Source of the DNA: Paenibacillus sp. J5C2022
GTDB lineage: Bacteria > Bacillota > Bacilli > Paenibacillales > Paenibacillaceae
Reading direction: 5' to 3'
Length of the DNA: 64,000 nt
Assembly (NCBI RefSeq): GCF_025567625.1
Contig: NZ_JAOQJC010000001.1
Span: 62,001-126,000 of the forward strand
The translations under genes and the position numbers were made by a program. This document shows positions 46,531-54,940 of the stretch, piece after piece. Numbering within the stretch: position 1 is the stretch's first letter; each line of letters opens with the position of its first letter. The notes beneath the pieces were generated by a model. It searched no databases and was not told the DNA's origin. It worked only from the letters and a program-made list of their open reading frames with translations.

Positions 46531-47397
46531 ATGGCTACTTTTAAGGAATTCCGGAACAATGTGAAGCCGAATTGGTGTCCGGGCTGCGGAGATTTCTCCA
46601 TACAAGCCGCCATACAGCGTGCGGCTGCCAATGTCGGTCTGGAGCCGGAGGATGTAGCGGTCATCTCTGGCATCGGCTGCTCGGGTCGGATATCCGGGTA
46701 TATTCATGCGTACGGCTTCCATGGCATTCACGGCAGGGCGCTGCCTATTGCACAAGGCGTGAAGCTTGCCAACCGCGAACTGACCGTAATCGCTTCCGGA
46801 GGCGACGGCGACGGATTCGCGATCGGCATGGGCCATACGGTGCATGCGATTCGGCGCAATCTCAACCTCACTTATATTGTCATGGACAATCAAATATACG
46901 GTCTGACGAAGGGACAGACATCGCCGCGCAGCGGTGAAGGTTTTAAGACCAAATCAACGCCGCAGGGCTCGATCGAGTCTACGCTGTCTCCGCTCGAAAT
47001 TGCTATGTCGGCGGGAGCCACATTCGTGGCACAATCGTTCTCCAGCGACTTGAAAGGCTTGACTAGCTTGATTGAGCAGGGCATTCAGCATGATGGGTTC
47101 TCGCTAATCAATGTGTTCAGCCCGTGCGTGACGTTCAACAAAATCAATACGTACGATTGGTTCAAGGAGAACATTGTCAAGCTGGAAGACTTCCCGGAAT
47201 ACGACCCGGCCAACCGGATGCAAGCCATGAACAAAATTATGGAGACGGAAGGTATGCTGACAGGACTCATCTATCAGGATAAGTCGCGCAGATCGTACGA
47301 GAATCTTATTCCTGGGTTCAAGGAGCAGGCGCTTGCCAAGCAGAATGCGGCAATTACAGAGGAAGAGTTCAATCAGCTTGTCGCAGAATTCAAATAA
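46531..47397 (+). CDS. korB: 2-oxoacid:ferredoxin oxidoreductase, beta subunit
   Basis: 288-aa thiamine-diphosphate subunit, partner of korA 2 bp upstream. It starts with the cluster-binding WCPGCGDF, has GIGCSGRI, the TPP motif GGDGDGFAIGMGH near residue 90, and NQIYGLTKGQTSP. No 2[4Fe-4S] ferredoxin-type domain is attached, so it relies on the short CxxC region and other conserved cysteine for its single cluster. The ATG at 46531 has AAGGAG 11 nt upstream. Confidence 0.9.
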   Translation: MATFKEFRNNVKPNWCPGCGDFSIQAAIQRAAANVGLEPEDVAVISGIGCSGRISGYIHAYGFHGIHGRALPIAQGVKLANRELTVIASGGDGDGFAIGMGHTVHAIRRNLNLTYIVMDNQIYGLTKGQTSPRSGEGFKTKSTPQGSIESTLSPLEIAMSAGATFVAQSFSSDLKGLTSLIEQGIQHDGFSLINVFSPCVTFNKINTYDWFKENIVKLEDFPEYDPANRMQAMNKIMETEGMLTGLIYQDKSRRSYENLIPGFKEQALAKQNAAITEEEFNQLVAEFK

Positions 47398-47407
47398 ATG
47401 ATATGAT

Positions 47408-47443
47408 AGGCATATGGCTCAGCATGAGGTCGTATGCCTTTTT
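47408..47443 (+). terminator. Terminator after korB
   Basis: AGGCATATG (47408-47416) pairs with CGTATGCCT (47431-47439) and an inner CTCA/TGAG stem, followed by five T residues. Confidence 0.75.
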
Positions 47444-47498
47444 GCTATATAAAAGGAACGATGAAGCCATCAGAACAGGAATTGGAGCGTGCAGCATC

Positions 47499-48071
47499 AT
47501 GGAAAAAAAAGTGCCGGTAGGCGTATCAGCAAGACACATTCATCTGTCTGAGGAGCATGTCGCGTTATTGTTTGGCGAGGGCTATAAACTTACGGAGATG
47601 AAGCCGTTGTCTCAACCCGGCCAATACGCAGCAAATGAAACTGTAGCGGTTGTCGGTCCGAAGGGATCGTTCAATAAAGTGAGAATACTGGGTCCAACCC
47701 GCAAGGCGACACAGCTGGAGGTATCCCGTACAGATGCATTCGCGCTTGGCGTCAAGCCGCCAGTGCGAGAATCGGGCGATATCGCGGGATCTGCGGGCAT
47801 AACGATACAAGGACCTGCGGGAGAAGTGGCCATTGAAGAAGGTGTCATCGTAGCTGCTCGTCATATTCACTTTCATACCGAAGATGCAGCGCGCATGGGC
47901 GTACAGGACAAGCAGAGGCTTAGAGTTCGCGTAGGCGGCGACCGAGGCGTCATATTCGAGAATGTGATCGCCCGCGTATCGGACCAGTACGCGCTGGATA
48001 TGCATATCGATACGGATGAGGCGAACGCTGCCGGCGTCAATAACGGCGATCTGGCCGATATTGTTGACTAA
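47499..48071 (+). CDS. pduL: PduL-type phosphate acyltransferase
   Basis: 190-aa phosphotransacylase of the PduL/PTAC family, exchanging CoA for phosphate on propanoyl- or acetyl-CoA. Two zinc-binding SARHIHLS and AARHIHFH motifs (near residues 8 and 118) are the family mark. The ATG at 47499 gives no N-terminal encapsulation extension, and no microcompartment shell genes are nearby. It follows korAB, which makes acyl-CoA, suggesting acyl-CoA to acyl-phosphate conversion; the link is inferred. Confidence 0.88.
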   Translation: MEKKVPVGVSARHIHLSEEHVALLFGEGYKLTEMKPLSQPGQYAANETVAVVGPKGSFNKVRILGPTRKATQLEVSRTDAFALGVKPPVRESGDIAGSAGITIQGPAGEVAIEEGVIVAARHIHFHTEDAARMGVQDKQRLRVRVGGDRGVIFENVIARVSDQYALDMHIDTDEANAAGVNNGDLADIVD

Positions 48072-48086
48072 CAAGGTAGGGATCGG

Positions 48087-48115
48087 GGCTGCGGCAACTT
48101 GTCGCAGCCTTCTTG
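48087..48115 (+). terminator. Candidate terminator after pduL
   Basis: GGCTGCG (48087-48093) pairs with CGCAGCC (48103-48109), extended inward, followed by TTCTTGT. Confidence 0.5.
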
Positions 48116-48275
48116 TATACATAAAGCGCAAGTTCCGGGGAGGCTAGCAAATTGCCTAATGAAGAGGCGGCTTTTTCGTAGGCATGCATGGATTACAAGT
48201 TGCCAAAATGGTATAATCAATAATGTCTGTTTACAAGTTGAGAATTTCGGCTATAAAAAGAGGGGCGTGAAACTG

Positions 48276-49868
48276 GTGAACAAGAAAACGGCTGCATTAG
48301 CGGGAACGGAATCTTCGAAGTCCGGCAAGGACTACTCCAAGTATTTCGACTTCTCCAGTGCGAAGGTCGTTCGTGAAGAGGAAGGAAAGACGACATACCG
48401 GATTAGCGGACGCGAGATTACGGTCAACTCCGCTCCTTCCTATAGAGAAGAGAAGAAGAGGGGCAAGGAAGAAGTACAGGTGCATTACGACTTCTCCATT
48501 CCTGAACAGCTTCGACGTTTCGGAGAAGGCCGCTATTACTTGATCTATACGTACGGATGCCAGATGAACGAGCATGATACCGAAGTGATGAAGGGCATGT
48601 TCGAGGAGATGGGCTATACGGCGACGGAAGATCGTCATCAGGCGGATGTCATTTTGTTGAATACCTGTGCGATTCGCGAAAATGCGGAAGACAAAGTGTT
48701 CGGCGAGTTGGGACATTTAAAGGGGCTTAAGACGGAGAAACCTGATCTGCTGTTGGGCGTATGCGGCTGCATGTCGCAGGAGGAATCCGTCGTTGGCCGC
48801 ATTCTGCAGAAGCATGCTTTCGTAGACATCATATTCGGCACGCACAATATTCACCGGCTGCCTGCTCTGCTTCAGGAAGCTTACTTCGGCAAGGAAATGG
48901 TCGTCGAGGTATGGTCGAAGGAAGGCGACATCATCGAGAATATGCCGAAGAAGCGGGAAGGAATGCGCGCCTGGGTCAACATCATGTACGGCTGCGACAA
49001 GTTCTGCACGTATTGCATCGTGCCGTATACGCGCGGCAAGGAGCGCAGCAGGCGTCCCGAGGACGTTATTGCCGAAGTGCGCGAGCTTGCGCGGCAAGGC
49101 TATAAGGAGATTACGCTTCTGGGCCAGAACGTCAACGCTTACGGCAAGGATTTCGAAGATATCCAGTACCGGTTCGGAGATCTGATGAACGATATGTCCA
49201 AAATCAACATTCCACGTGTTCGGTTCATGACGAGCCATCCGCGTGACTTCGATGATCACTTGATCGAAGTGCTGTCTACCGGAGGCAATCTGGTGGAGCA
49301 TATTCATCTGCCGGTGCAATCCGGCAACTCAGATATATTGAAGCGAATGAGTCGGAAATATTCCCGTGAGCTGTTCTTGGAGCTGGTAAGCAAAATTAAA
49401 GCGGCCATCCCCAATGCAGTGCTGACAACGGATATTATCGTCGGATTCCCGGGAGAGACTGAGGAGCAATTCCAGGATACGTTATCGCTCGTCGAGGAAG
49501 TCGGCTTCGACTCTGCCTACACCTTTATCTACTCGCCTCGAGAAGGCACGCCTGCCGCAGGGATGGAAGACAATGTTCCCGAGGAAGAGAAGAAGCAGCG
49601 TCTTCGCAGGCTGAACAGCCTGCTGGCTGCCATCGCGCGCGAGAAGAATGAAGAGATGTGCGGACAGATCGTGGAAGTGCTGATTGAAGGCGAGAGCAAG
49701 AACAATTCCGAGATGCTGTCCGGTCGTACCCGCAGCAACAAGCTGGTGCATCTGCCGGGACCGAAGGAATGGATTGGCCAGTTCATTCAGGCCCGGGTGA
49801 CGGATGCGCAGACTTGGTATATTAAAGCAGAACCAACGCAATTAGCTCAAGATGAAGCCGTAAGCTAA
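48276..49868 (+). CDS. miaB: tRNA-2-methylthio-N6-isopentenyladenosine37 synthase MiaB
   Basis: Radical-SAM methylthiotransferase modifying A37 of tRNAs that read U-starting codons. The 530 aa have an extra charged N-terminus (~90 residues), the MTTase motif [11 protein letters not shown], the radical-SAM motif [15 protein letters not shown] and a TRAM domain at the end. The GTG at 48276 is selected by AGAGGGG 10 nt upstream; other GTG/ATG choices up to 48099 overlap the pduL terminator. Followed by ymcA as in B. subtilis. Confidence 0.95.
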   Translation: MNKKTAALAGTESSKSGKDYSKYFDFSSAKVVREEEGKTTYRISGREITVNSAPSYREEKKRGKEEVQVHYDFSIPEQLRRFGEGRYYLIYTYGCQMNEHDTEVMKGMFEEMGYTATEDRHQADVILLNTCAIRENAEDKVFGELGHLKGLKTEKPDLLLGVCGCMSQEESVVGRILQKHAFVDIIFGTHNIHRLPALLQEAYFGKEMVVEVWSKEGDIIENMPKKREGMRAWVNIMYGCDKFCTYCIVPYTRGKERSRRPEDVIAEVRELARQGYKEITLLGQNVNAYGKDFEDIQYRFGDLMNDMSKINIPRVRFMTSHPRDFDDHLIEVLSTGGNLVEHIHLPVQSGNSDILKRMSRKYSRELFLELVSKIKAAIPNAVLTTDIIVGFPGETEEQFQDTLSLVEEVGFDSAYTFIYSPREGTPAAGMEDNVPEEEKKQRLRRLNSLLAAIAREKNEEMCGQIVEVLIEGESKNNSEMLSGRTRSNKLVHLPGPKEWIGQFIQARVTDAQTWYIKAEPTQLAQDEAVS

Positions 49869-49892
49869 CGGCATATATAGGAGAGATGACAG

Positions 49893-50384
49893 ATGGCAGA
49901 GCAACAGTTGAAGGCAGGACATGAAGATGGCGCAGTATGCAGTCATGGCGGCGGCAAGTCCGATATGCCCTCCATTCATTCCCGCGACGTGATCGTGAAG
50001 GAAGATATTATGGCGAAAGCCAAAGAACTGTCGGAAGCGATATTCCGCTCGGAGGAAGTGCAGCAGTATCGGCTTGCGGAAGCCCAGATTAACGGCAATA
50101 CGCGCATACAGGGATTAATTGCGCAAATAAAGAAGAAGCAAAAAGAAGCTGTCGCCTTCGAAAAGACGTTCAAAAATCCGGACATGGTCAAAAAGATAGA
50201 GGGCGAGATGGAGGCGCTGCAGGATGAGTTGGACGGTATTCCGATCGTAACGCAATTCCAGCAAAGTCAGGCAGATATCAACTATTTGCTCCAATTGGTC
50301 GTATCCATCATCCGAGATACGGTATCGGAAAAAATCAATGTTGAAAATGCTGTCGCTCCCGATCCGGAAACTTGCAGCGATTAA
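49893..50384 (+). CDS. ymcA: YlbF/YmcA-family regulator RicA
   Basis: 163-aa helical protein of the YlbF/YmcA family. In B. subtilis YmcA (RicA) joins YlbF and YaaT in the Y-complex, which binds Fe-S clusters, assists RNase Y and affects Spo0A activation and competence. The conserved part (about 38-145) contains LSEAIFRSEEVQQYRLAEA. The N-terminus has an added ~35 residues with CSHGGG, and a Cys lies in the C-terminal PETCSD. TAGGAGAG precedes the ATG. rny, its functional partner, is ~9 kb upstream. Confidence 0.9.
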   Translation: MAEQQLKAGHEDGAVCSHGGGKSDMPSIHSRDVIVKEDIMAKAKELSEAIFRSEEVQQYRLAEAQINGNTRIQGLIAQIKKKQKEAVAFEKTFKNPDMVKKIEGEMEALQDELDGIPIVTQFQQSQADINYLLQLVVSIIRDTVSEKINVENAVAPDPETCSD

Positions 50385-50407
50385 TCTCGCATGCGTGCAG
50401 CACAGAG

Positions 50408-50456
50408 AAGCCGCTTGCTCCTATCGGGGTTATCCCGATAAGGCAAGCGGCTTTTG
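50408..50456. terminator. Bidirectional terminator between ymcA and bioY
   Basis: AAGCCGCTTGC (50408-50418) pairs perfectly with 50443-50453, with an inner TATCGGG/CCCGATA stem. T residues follow on the plus strand. It separates convergent ymcA and bioY. Confidence 0.8.
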
Positions 50457-50502
50457 TTTACCTTGGCCGCCTATCTTTGAAGGGACTTCGGTAGTGGATT
50501 TC

Positions 50503-51093
50503 TCAATTTGACGGTTTCGCGGAGGAGCGGATTTTCATGATCTGCGGTGTCAGAGATAATGCAATGATGACCGCGACAACCGATTTGATCGCATCTCCGG
50601 GCAGGAACGGATAGAAGCCTGCAGCAAGTCCTTTCGAGAGCGGAAAATCCAGCACATGCATCATCCAAGGCACTCCTGGAACGTAAGCGAGCAAGGAGCC
50701 GAACACCTCGAACAAGAGGAACAATGCGAGAAATGATAGCAGTTTGTTAGCGCGCAGCTTGTCATTGTTCAGCCATTTGCCGACACCGATGCTGATCAAC
50801 ATTGCACAGATTGGGAAAGCGGCGATAAAACCTCCAGTATACCCCAATAAATGCGAGATTCCGCCCTTGCCGCCAAAAACGTTAAGTCCCATAGCGCAAA
50901 GAATGATGACGACAAATATGCTGGCGAACGCGTCGCGGGGACGGAGAAATAAACCGGCCAATATGACTGCGAGTGTCTGCAGCGTAATCGGAATTTGGGT
51001 AAAGTTGAGTTTCATCTGCTGCATGCTGAACAAGATAAACAAGGCAGCGAATAATGCGGTGTAGACCAGTGAACGGATATTGGTGCTCTTCAT
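50503..51093 (-). CDS. bioY: Biotin ECF transporter substrate-binding subunit BioY
   Basis: 196-aa integral membrane protein, the biotin-capturing S-component of an energy-coupling-factor transporter. Five to six hydrophobic segments and the BioY signatures QIPITLQTLAVILAGLFL (with the preceding conserved region) and GKGGISHLLGYTGGFI are visible. The ATG at 51093 is chosen: AAGGAG lies 12 nt upstream, and an ATG ten codons earlier overlaps that site. It is divergent from the two ECF ATPase genes, with a BirA-like palindrome between, tying it to biotin control. Confidence 0.93.
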   Translation of the reverse strand: MKSTNIRSLVYTALFAALFILFSMQQMKLNFTQIPITLQTLAVILAGLFLRPRDAFASIFVVIILCAMGLNVFGGKGGISHLLGYTGGFIAAFPICAMLISIGVGKWLNNDKLRANKLLSFLALFLLFEVFGSLLAYVPGVPWMMHVLDFPLSKGLAAGFYPFLPGDAIKSVVAVIIALSLTPQIMKIRSSAKPSN

Positions 51094-51128
51094 TTCTGAT
51101 TTCGTCTCCTTTATGTATTGCATAATAA

Positions 51129-51163
51129 TTGTTAACCTATTAATATTAAAAATAAGTTAACAA
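51129..51163. promoter_or_regulatory. BirA-like operator between bioY and the ECF genes
   Basis: TTGTTAAC (51129-51136) and its exact inverted partner GTTAACAA (51156-51163) are separated by a 19-bp AT-rich spacer. This is the usual form of the biotin repressor BirA site (TTGTwAAC, ~18 bp, GTTwACAA). It is 36 bp from the bioY start and 55 bp from the ECF ATPase start, so it can cover both divergent promoters. Confidence 0.8.
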
Positions 51164-51217
51164 AGTGGATTGTAGCATAGACTTGCGATTATGGGAAGAG
51201 TTGAGGAGAAAAAAATA

Positions 51218-52048
51218 GTGATGGATGCTGTGCGTTTGAAAAACTTAAGTTATGTCCCGGAAACCTACACGAATGAAGCGGGACCGCAATTGTTAAGGGA
51301 TATTAACCTTGCGATCAGAACTGGAGAATGGGTAGCACTGCTCGGCTTGAACGGCAGCGGGAAGAGCACGCTTGCTGGAGCAATAGCAGGGCGATTGAAG
51401 AAGGGGATTACAGGAGAGAGGGAGCTAGGCTGGTTACAGGATGGATTCGTCCCCATTGTGATGCAGCAGCCCGATGCGGGCATCATCGGAGGCACTGCCT
51501 GGGAGGATGTCGTACTGCTACTGGAGCAATTCGGCGCTCCGCAGGAAGAGATCATCCCGCGGGCAGAGCGCGCTCTAATGCAGCTTGGCCTCGGCGCGGT
51601 TATGAAAGAGCCGGTACACACGTTGTCGGGAGGGCAGAAGCAGCTTGCCGCTATTGCCGGATGTCTCGCGGTGGATGCTTCCCTGCTTCTACTGGATGAG
51701 GTGACTTCCATGCTGGATACGGAAGCTTCCGACTACGTACTGCGGCGTGTGAGAGAACTGCATGAAGCGGGCACAACTGTGATATGGGTGACGCAGAAGA
51801 CGGAGGAGCTGCTCTCCGACGATCGTGTAATCGTATTGGCAGATGGCGTCATTCGCTATGACGGGATGGCCGGAATGCTGTTCCGCGAATCGGGCTCAAG
51901 CGGTTATGAGTGGTTGGTGAATCAGCTGGGCTTGACTGCGCCGTTCGCGGCCCAAGCGGCATGGGAGCTTCAGAAGCGGGGAATCGAGCTGGAGCCGTTC
52001 CCGTTCACCCCTCAGCAGCTGTTGAAGGCGGTGAAGCGATATGGGTGA
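51218..52048 (+). CDS. ECF-type ABC transporter ATPase (EcfA-like)
   Basis: 276-aa ATPase of the CbiO/EcfA family. Walker A GLNGSGKST near residue 44, Q-loop VMQQPDA, signature LSGGQKQ, Walker B LLLLDEVTS (the usual DEPTS has Val for Pro). GTG 51218 or ATG 51221 is the likely start, set by GAGGAG 9-12 nt upstream; an ATG at 51191 has no such site. It overlaps the next gene by 8 bp. Divergent from bioY, so it probably energises biotin uptake, though ECF ATPases can serve other S-components. Confidence 0.87.
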   Translation: MMDAVRLKNLSYVPETYTNEAGPQLLRDINLAIRTGEWVALLGLNGSGKSTLAGAIAGRLKKGITGERELGWLQDGFVPIVMQQPDAGIIGGTAWEDVVLLLEQFGAPQEEIIPRAERALMQLGLGAVMKEPVHTLSGGQKQLAAIAGCLAVDASLLLLDEVTSMLDTEASDYVLRRVRELHEAGTTVIWVTQKTEELLSDDRVIVLADGVIRYDGMAGMLFRESGSSGYEWLVNQLGLTAPFAAQAAWELQKRGIELEPFPFTPQQLLKAVKRYG

Positions 52049-53819
52049 TTGGTCACTGCGACAAGTATCGGTAGCGGGAGGAGATGATCGGGATGTCATT
52101 CTTAGTCGCATCGATCTAACGATAAAGGCTGGGGACATCACGCTCATTACCGGACAAAACGGTGCCGGGAAATCGACGCTTCTAGAGGCGCTAGCCGGGC
52201 TTCGCCCATTGGCAGACGGTTCAATTGCACTTAACGGCAAGATGTTGTGGCAGGAAGGAAAGTGGAGGAAGCGGCTGGAACGCGATGTAATTATGTCTCT
52301 GGGTATCGCGCTCCAGCATTCCGAAGCGCAATGGTTCGCTTCTACCGTTAAGGAAGAGTTGTTTTACTCACTTCGTCCCTACAAGCTGCAACGGATGGAA
52401 GAAGAGCAGCGGATTGCAGACGCAATGCTGCAGCTGGGGCTGTCAATGGAACTGATGTCGCGCGATCCGTGGTCGCTTAGCGGCGGACAGCAGCGAAGGC
52501 TGTCATTGGCCTGCCTGCTGGCGTGCAGGACGGAATGGCTGCTTCTTGATGAGCCGACGGCGGGACTTGATGCTGATGGTATTGACCGTCTGTGCGGCTT
52601 ACTGGCGGCACACAGAGAGGCGGGGAAAAGCGCGGTCGTCGTGACGCACGATCTGGAAGCACTGCTGCCGCTTGCGGATTCCGTCGTTATAGTCGCTGAC
52701 GGAAAGGTTCGTCAAGCGGCTCCTGCCGACATCGCCGGGAATTTGGCATCGGCGTGGATTCCGCAAGCATGGCGAACAGAAGCGCTGCTTCGCGAGGCGG
52801 AATTATTGCCGCCGTCAAGGGACTTGTCTTGGAGCGGCAGTTCCGCTGTACAGTCCTTATCGTCAGCAGAGTTGGCGGAGTCGCTCGCGCCGATGCTGAT
52901 GGAACGTAAGACGGGTTTTGAAACGGGAGCCGATGGCAGAGATGCGGGAGCCAGCACAGTAGAGGCGGATACGGTCCTGGAGAAGGGGAGCGTCAGTTAT
53001 GCGGTCAAGCAGAATAATGGTACGATGCGGAGTACTGAAGATGTGCGGAGTACTGAAGAGGCCTCGGATCGCAAGCCGATGTGGCTGCGGCCCGATACGT
53101 TTGACCCTCGCGCACTGCTTATCGCCAACATGATGTTGGTTGCTGGAGTGTTGATGGCCAATGAATTGCCGAATTTATTTTTTGCTGCTGGAGTCGTTAT
53201 ATTGTCCGTAATGCCCCTTTGGCGGCTTATTGCTTCTTGGAACGGCATCATTCGAGGTTTTTTTGTGTTCATTGTCACGCTCACTTTTATTGCCGGCTTA
53301 TCGCTGCAGCCTCTTGGGTTCAGCTGGAAGGATGCAGAGCCAGCCTTCATTCGTCTTGGCGGCATGCTCCTTATGATGGTGCTCGGCATGCCATTATTGA
53401 AGCTAATGACGCCTCTCCGTCTGCAGCGCGCCATTGAGCAGACTTTCGGTTGGCTGAGCAGATTCCGTGTTCCCGTACATACATTTGCTCTGCTCGTAAC
53501 GTTGATCTTCCGCTTTATCCCGCTATTAATCGGGGAATGGGGCAGGTTCGCCAAGCTGGCACATGCCAGAGGGAAGGCGACAACGACAGTCGGCTCGATT
53601 CCGCTGCGGATGCTAAGGTCGGTCATGCTGCCGTTTCTGCGATCGATTCTGCGTCTCGCAGAGGAAATGGCTGACGCTATGGAAGCTCGCGGGTATGGAC
53701 ATGTGAAGACCGCTCCTGCATACGGCTTCCGTCTTGTGCCGGGTTGTTGGGACGCGCTTATTGTTGCGATCGCATTGCTCGGATTGTCGGTCATGTACAT
53801 TACGAGCCAATTGTTATAG
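52041..53819 (+). CDS. Fused ECF ATPase and EcfT transmembrane protein
   Basis: 592-aa single chain. Residues 1-~235 are a complete ECF ATPase: Walker A GQNGAGKS at 38, signature LSGGQQ at 146 and Walker B LLLDEPT around 170. Then comes a hydrophilic linker (~235-350) with an 18-bp tandem duplication (RSTEDVRSTEEA). The rest (~355-592) is an EcfT protein with about five membrane helices and the two coupling-helix motifs, AHARGKA and MEARGYG. ATPase and EcfT are normally separate genes. It begins inside the preceding ATPase gene, so the two are coupled and would supply the full A-A'-T module. Confidence 0.87.
   Translation: MGDWSLRQVSVAGGDDRDVILSRIDLTIKAGDITLITGQNGAGKSTLLEALAGLRPLADGSIALNGKMLWQEGKWRKRLERDVIMSLGIALQHSEAQWFASTVKEELFYSLRPYKLQRMEEEQRIADAMLQLGLSMELMSRDPWSLSGGQQRRLSLACLLACRTEWLLLDEPTAGLDADGIDRLCGLLAAHREAGKSAVVVTHDLEALLPLADSVVIVADGKVRQAAPADIAGNLASAWIPQAWRTEALLREAELLPPSRDLSWSGSSAVQSLSSAELAESLAPMLMERKTGFETGADGRDAGASTVEADTVLEKGSVSYAVKQNNGTMRSTEDVRSTEEASDRKPMWLRPDTFDPRALLIANMMLVAGVLMANELPNLFFAAGVVILSVMPLWRLIASWNGIIRGFFVFIVTLTFIAGLSLQPLGFSWKDAEPAFIRLGGMLLMMVLGMPLLKLMTPLRLQRAIEQTFGWLSRFRVPVHTFALLVTLIFRFIPLLIGEWGRFAKLAHARGKATTTVGSIPLRMLRSVMLPFLRSILRLAEEMADAMEARGYGHVKTAPAYGFRLVPGCWDALIVAIALLGLSVMYITSQLL
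53026..53061 (+). repeat. 18-bp tandem duplication in the fusion linker
   Basis: Two near-identical 18-bp copies of TGCGGAGTACTGAAGA-type sequence, 18 bp apart, encoding RSTEDV/RSTEEA. In frame, within the non-conserved linker. Confidence 0.75.
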
Positions 53820-53848
53820 CGCCGTTGACATGAGAAGCCTATGATCAC

Positions 53849-54277
53849 GTATGCGGCATACACTGGAGTGCGGAAAAGGCGGATATGAGCGGAGATAGCG
53901 TATGCGGCATACGCTGGAGTGCGGAAAAGGTGGATATGAGCGGAGATAGCGTATGCGGCATACGCTGGAGTGCGGAAAAGGTGGATATGAGGCGAGATAG
54001 CGTATGCGGCATACACTGGAGTGCGGAAAAGGCGGATATGAGCGGAGATAGCGTATGCGGCATACACTGGAGTGCGGAAAAGGTGGATATGAGGCGAGAT
54101 AGCGTATGCGGCATACACTGGAGTGCGGAAAAGGCGGATATGAGGCGAGATAGCGTATACGGCATACACTGGAGTGCATAAAAGGTAGATATGAGGCGAG
54201 ATAGCGTATGCGGCATACACTGGTGCGTGGAAAAGGTAGATATGAGGCGAGATAGTATACGGCATACACTGGTGCGG
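53849..54277. repeat. Nine-copy 51-bp minisatellite
   Basis: Direct tandem repeat whose units start at 53849, 53900, 53951, 54002, 54053, 54104, 54155, 54206 and 54255; the period is exactly 51 bp except the last step (49). Each unit begins with the dyad GTATGCGGCATAC (GTATACGGCATAC in two). Copies differ by a few substitutions and by AGCGG/AGGCG before AGATAG. 51 is a multiple of three and no stop occurs in several frames on either strand, giving long spurious frames; none has a ribosome site or family match. Fills most of the 488-bp gap between two convergent genes. Confidence 0.92.
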
Positions 54278-54303
54278 GAGGGCAAGCACAATGGCTTGCC
54301 CTC
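54278..54303. terminator. Perfect hairpin between the minisatellite and the HAD gene
   Basis: GAGGGCAAGC (54278-54287) pairs perfectly with 54294-54303 on a 6-nt loop. T-tracts are poor on both sides, so it is a weak terminator or just a transcript-end structure for the convergent genes. Confidence 0.5.
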
Positions 54304-54307
54304 TTCG

Positions 54308-54940
54308 TCACGCCTGACCGCCGGAAGCCAATCGCTCATCCATTAACCGCAGCCAATCGCCTTCGGGATCGGCCAGCATACTCTGCCAGCCGACAGAGCG
54401 GGCAATCTCCAGATTGCCTGGCTTGTCGTCGACGAACAATATTGGCGATGCGGATGGCAGCAGCGTCGCCATATGATGGAAGATGGCTGCGTCCGGCTTC
54501 TTCATCGCTACTTGACTGGAGATGACGGTATGTCCGATAAATGGGCGAATCCGATTCAGCATCGGTTGAAGCCATATCTCGATATGATTGCTGAGAATAT
54601 GAATATCCGCCGACCGGCTCCATGCTTCCAGCTTGCCCATGGCCGGCAGCGGCTGCAAGCACCTATAGAGGAAGGATTCGCAAAGCTCCTTGTCGAGCGA
54701 CGGCGATTGCGCCTCAAGCCACTCCCAGAACTGCTGTTCCGTTATTTCTCCGATCCACAGCTTCTCGCTAACTTCCCTTCTGTACAGCTTGTATATCTCA
54801 TTACGATCAGAGGGAATACCCGCAGCCTGCGATACTAACTCCCAAAATACGGGTGACAGGTTGCTGGCAAGCACGCCTCCGACATCCAAAACGAGCTGCA
54901 AACGGGGATGGGTGGCCGTTATCACTTCATCCAAAAACAT
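54308..54940 (-). CDS. HAD-superfamily hydrolase
   Basis: 210-aa haloacid dehalogenase-like hydrolase, subfamily with the epoxide-hydrolase/YihX-type start. Motif I is VLDVGGVLASN, motif II is LSNH, motif III the Lys in KKPD, and motif IV LFVDDKPGN. A helical cap (about residues 25-95) lies after motif I. The ATG overlaps the stop of the upstream MFS gene by one base (TGATG), with AAGGAAGG in front, so the two are translationally coupled. Likely a small-molecule phosphatase; substrate unknown. Confidence 0.87.
   Translation of the reverse strand: MFLDEVITATHPRLQLVLDVGGVLASNLSPVFWELVSQAAGIPSDRNEIYKLYRREVSEKLWIGEITEQQFWEWLEAQSPSLDKELCESFLYRCLQPLPAMGKLEAWSRSADIHILSNHIEIWLQPMLNRIRPFIGHTVISSQVAMKKPDAAIFHHMATLLPSASPILFVDDKPGNLEIARSVGWQSMLADPEGDWLRLMDERLASGGQA

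Noticed and set aside
53849..54277. The 51-bp array as a CRISPR
   Set aside because: The units are direct tandem copies with no unique spacers, and no cas genes are near.
52997..54289. A 430-codon minus-strand frame, two ~165-codon minus frames and a 98-codon plus frame over the 51-bp repeats
   Set aside because: The 51-bp period keeps any stop-free frame open through all copies. No ribosome site, and the longest frame also runs antisense through the fused ECF gene.
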